Source of the DNA: Bacteroidales bacterium
Lineage (GTDB): Bacteria; Bacteroidota; Bacteroidia; Bacteroidales; DTU049
Direction of reading: 5' to 3'
NCBI GenBank assembly: GCA_018056215.1
Contig: JAGPGB010000061.1
Coordinates: 1 to 6,909, forward strand
DNA length: 6,909 nucleotides
Shown here: positions 6,165 through 6,909 of the stretch, in pieces
Position numbering within the stretch: the first letter of the stretch is position 1
How the letters are laid out: every line of letters begins with the position of its first letter
Translations under genes and position numbers: made by a program
The notes under the pieces: generated by a model
Database searches by the model: none
Told to the model about the DNA's origin: nothing
Seen by the model: only the letters and a program-made list of their open reading frames with translations

Positions 6165-6909
6165 TCTTTTTTAATTTTTTAGTATGTTTTGATAAAATAT
6201 TTTTAAAATTAATTTTAGGAATAATAGGTCTAGGATTTTCTTCATCGGCTAAATAAACTACTGCATTTATCTCGAAACCAACTAATATCATGAACGCTAC
6301 TGTTTGTAGCCACAAGAAAAAAATAAATATTGTTGCTAATGGACCATAAATTTTATTATAATTAGAAAAATTACTAATGAAAATGTCAAAACCTCCAGTT
6401 ATTATCAATGTCGAGATAGCAGCAATGATAGTACCTGACGTCATAAATCTAAATTTACGTCTGCGAGCTGGTGCTATATAAAAAATGATTTCAAATAACA
6501 AAACTAACAATATAAAAAATAATACATACTTAGCAATGAAATAAAAAGAATGTATCACATTTTCATTCAATAAATTCAATGATACTAACCAATTAAAAAT
6601 ATCTTTGTTTATTAAAAATAAAACTATAGAAATGACAAGTAATATAGTAATCAATATCCAAATGATAAAAGATGTAATAAATTGTTCCCATACAGGCCTA
6701 GTCTCTTTAATATGATATGAAGCATTGAATGATTCTATTATCAACCTTACTCCATTTAATGCAATAAATAACACAGCAAATATCCATATTCCTGTATATC
6801 CTCTAGTAGTATTAAATAATATGTATTTTATCGGACCATCTATTACGGTATATACGTTTTTGGGTAAATATTCTTGAAGCAATAATATGAAATTATTTAG
6901 ATTCTCTTG
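6127..6909 (-). CDS. YihY/BrkB-family inner-membrane protein, N-terminus cut off by window end
   Basis: The frame stays open to the last base of the window, adding nine residues (QENLNNFIL) before a TTG at 6882; that TTG is not a start and the gene continues beyond the edge. The visible 260 residues hold five hydrophobic segments in the family order, including GIWIFAVLFIALNGVRLIIE and the most conserved stretch near the end, NKIYGPLATIFIFFLWLQ, followed by LVGFEINAVVYLADEEN. The missing part should include the first helix and about 40-60 residues, judged from the usual length near 300. The tail after the last helix is cytoplasmic and lysine-rich (KHTKKLKKNELQEKEN). The family was once annotated as ribonuclease BN, which is incorrect; its real function is not settled. 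It overlaps the downstream SpoU methyltransferase by 38 bases in another frame, suggesting one operon. Confidence 0.88.
   Translation of the reverse strand, partial: QENLNNFILLLQEYLPKNVYTVIDGPIKYILFNTTRGYTGIWIFAVLFIALNGVRLIIESFNASYHIKETRPVWEQFITSFIIWILITILLVISIVLFLINKDIFNWLVSLNLLNENVIHSFYFIAKYVLFFILLVLLFEIIFYIAPARRRKFRFMTSGTIIAAISTLIITGGFDIFISNFSNYNKIYGPLATIFIFFLWLQTVAFMILVGFEINAVVYLADEENPRPIIPKINFKNILSKHTKKLKKNELQEKENRGIK

Noticed and set aside
1..6909. CRISPR array, tRNA, rRNA, transposase, phage or defence genes
   Set aside because: No regularly spaced identical repeats, cloverleaf candidates or hallmark proteins were seen on either strand; the only repeats are short and degenerate.

Overview
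The window is AT-rich chromosomal DNA (roughly 20-30% G+C by eye) that reads as a member of the Bacteroidota. The reasons are the gene families and their typical forms: a periplasmic TlpA-like thioredoxin with a long N-terminal extension, a short stand-alone SpoU methyltransferase, and a lauroyl-acyltransferase-like protein. In addition, no gene start has a convincing Shine-Dalgarno sequence, and octamers matching the Bacteroidota -7 element TAnnTTTG lie 10-30 bases before three starts. TGA, TAA and TAG all end genes, so there is no sign of a changed genetic code. The exact lineage cannot be told from the window.

Layout. Bases 1-174 hold the 3' end of an unrecognised gene (+), followed by a palindrome and a pyrimidine-rich spacer. 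Bases 257-2361 hold two overlapping + strand genes: a family-2 glycosyltransferase of the polyprenyl-phosphate-sugar synthase type and a multi-spanning GT-C-type membrane glycosyltransferase. Facing them tail to tail, with one base between the stop codons, is an LpxL/HtrB-family acyltransferase (-, 2363-3232). A 169-base divergent promoter region separates it from coaD (+, 3402-3896), which is followed after 76 bases by a secreted TlpA-like thioredoxin-fold protein (+, 3973-5406). A 218-base spacer (5407-5624) carries two kinds of degenerate short-period repeats. The window ends in a - strand pair overlapping by 38 bases: a YihY/BrkB-type membrane protein, cut by the window end, then a SpoU-family RNA methyltransferase.

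How the genes work together. The two glycosyltransferases form a plausible two-step module: the first loads a sugar on a lipid phosphate, the second transfers it to an acceptor on the far side of the inner membrane. The acyltransferase also belongs to envelope biogenesis and the TlpA-like protein to the envelope/periplasm. CoaD (coenzyme A synthesis) and the SpoU methyltransferase are housekeeping. I see no mobile element, CRISPR array, tRNA, rRNA, phage gene or defence system, and no clear new multi-gene system. The points most worth a second look are the loss of the catalytic acidic residue in the acyltransferase and the heptamer-like repeat array at 5533-5613.
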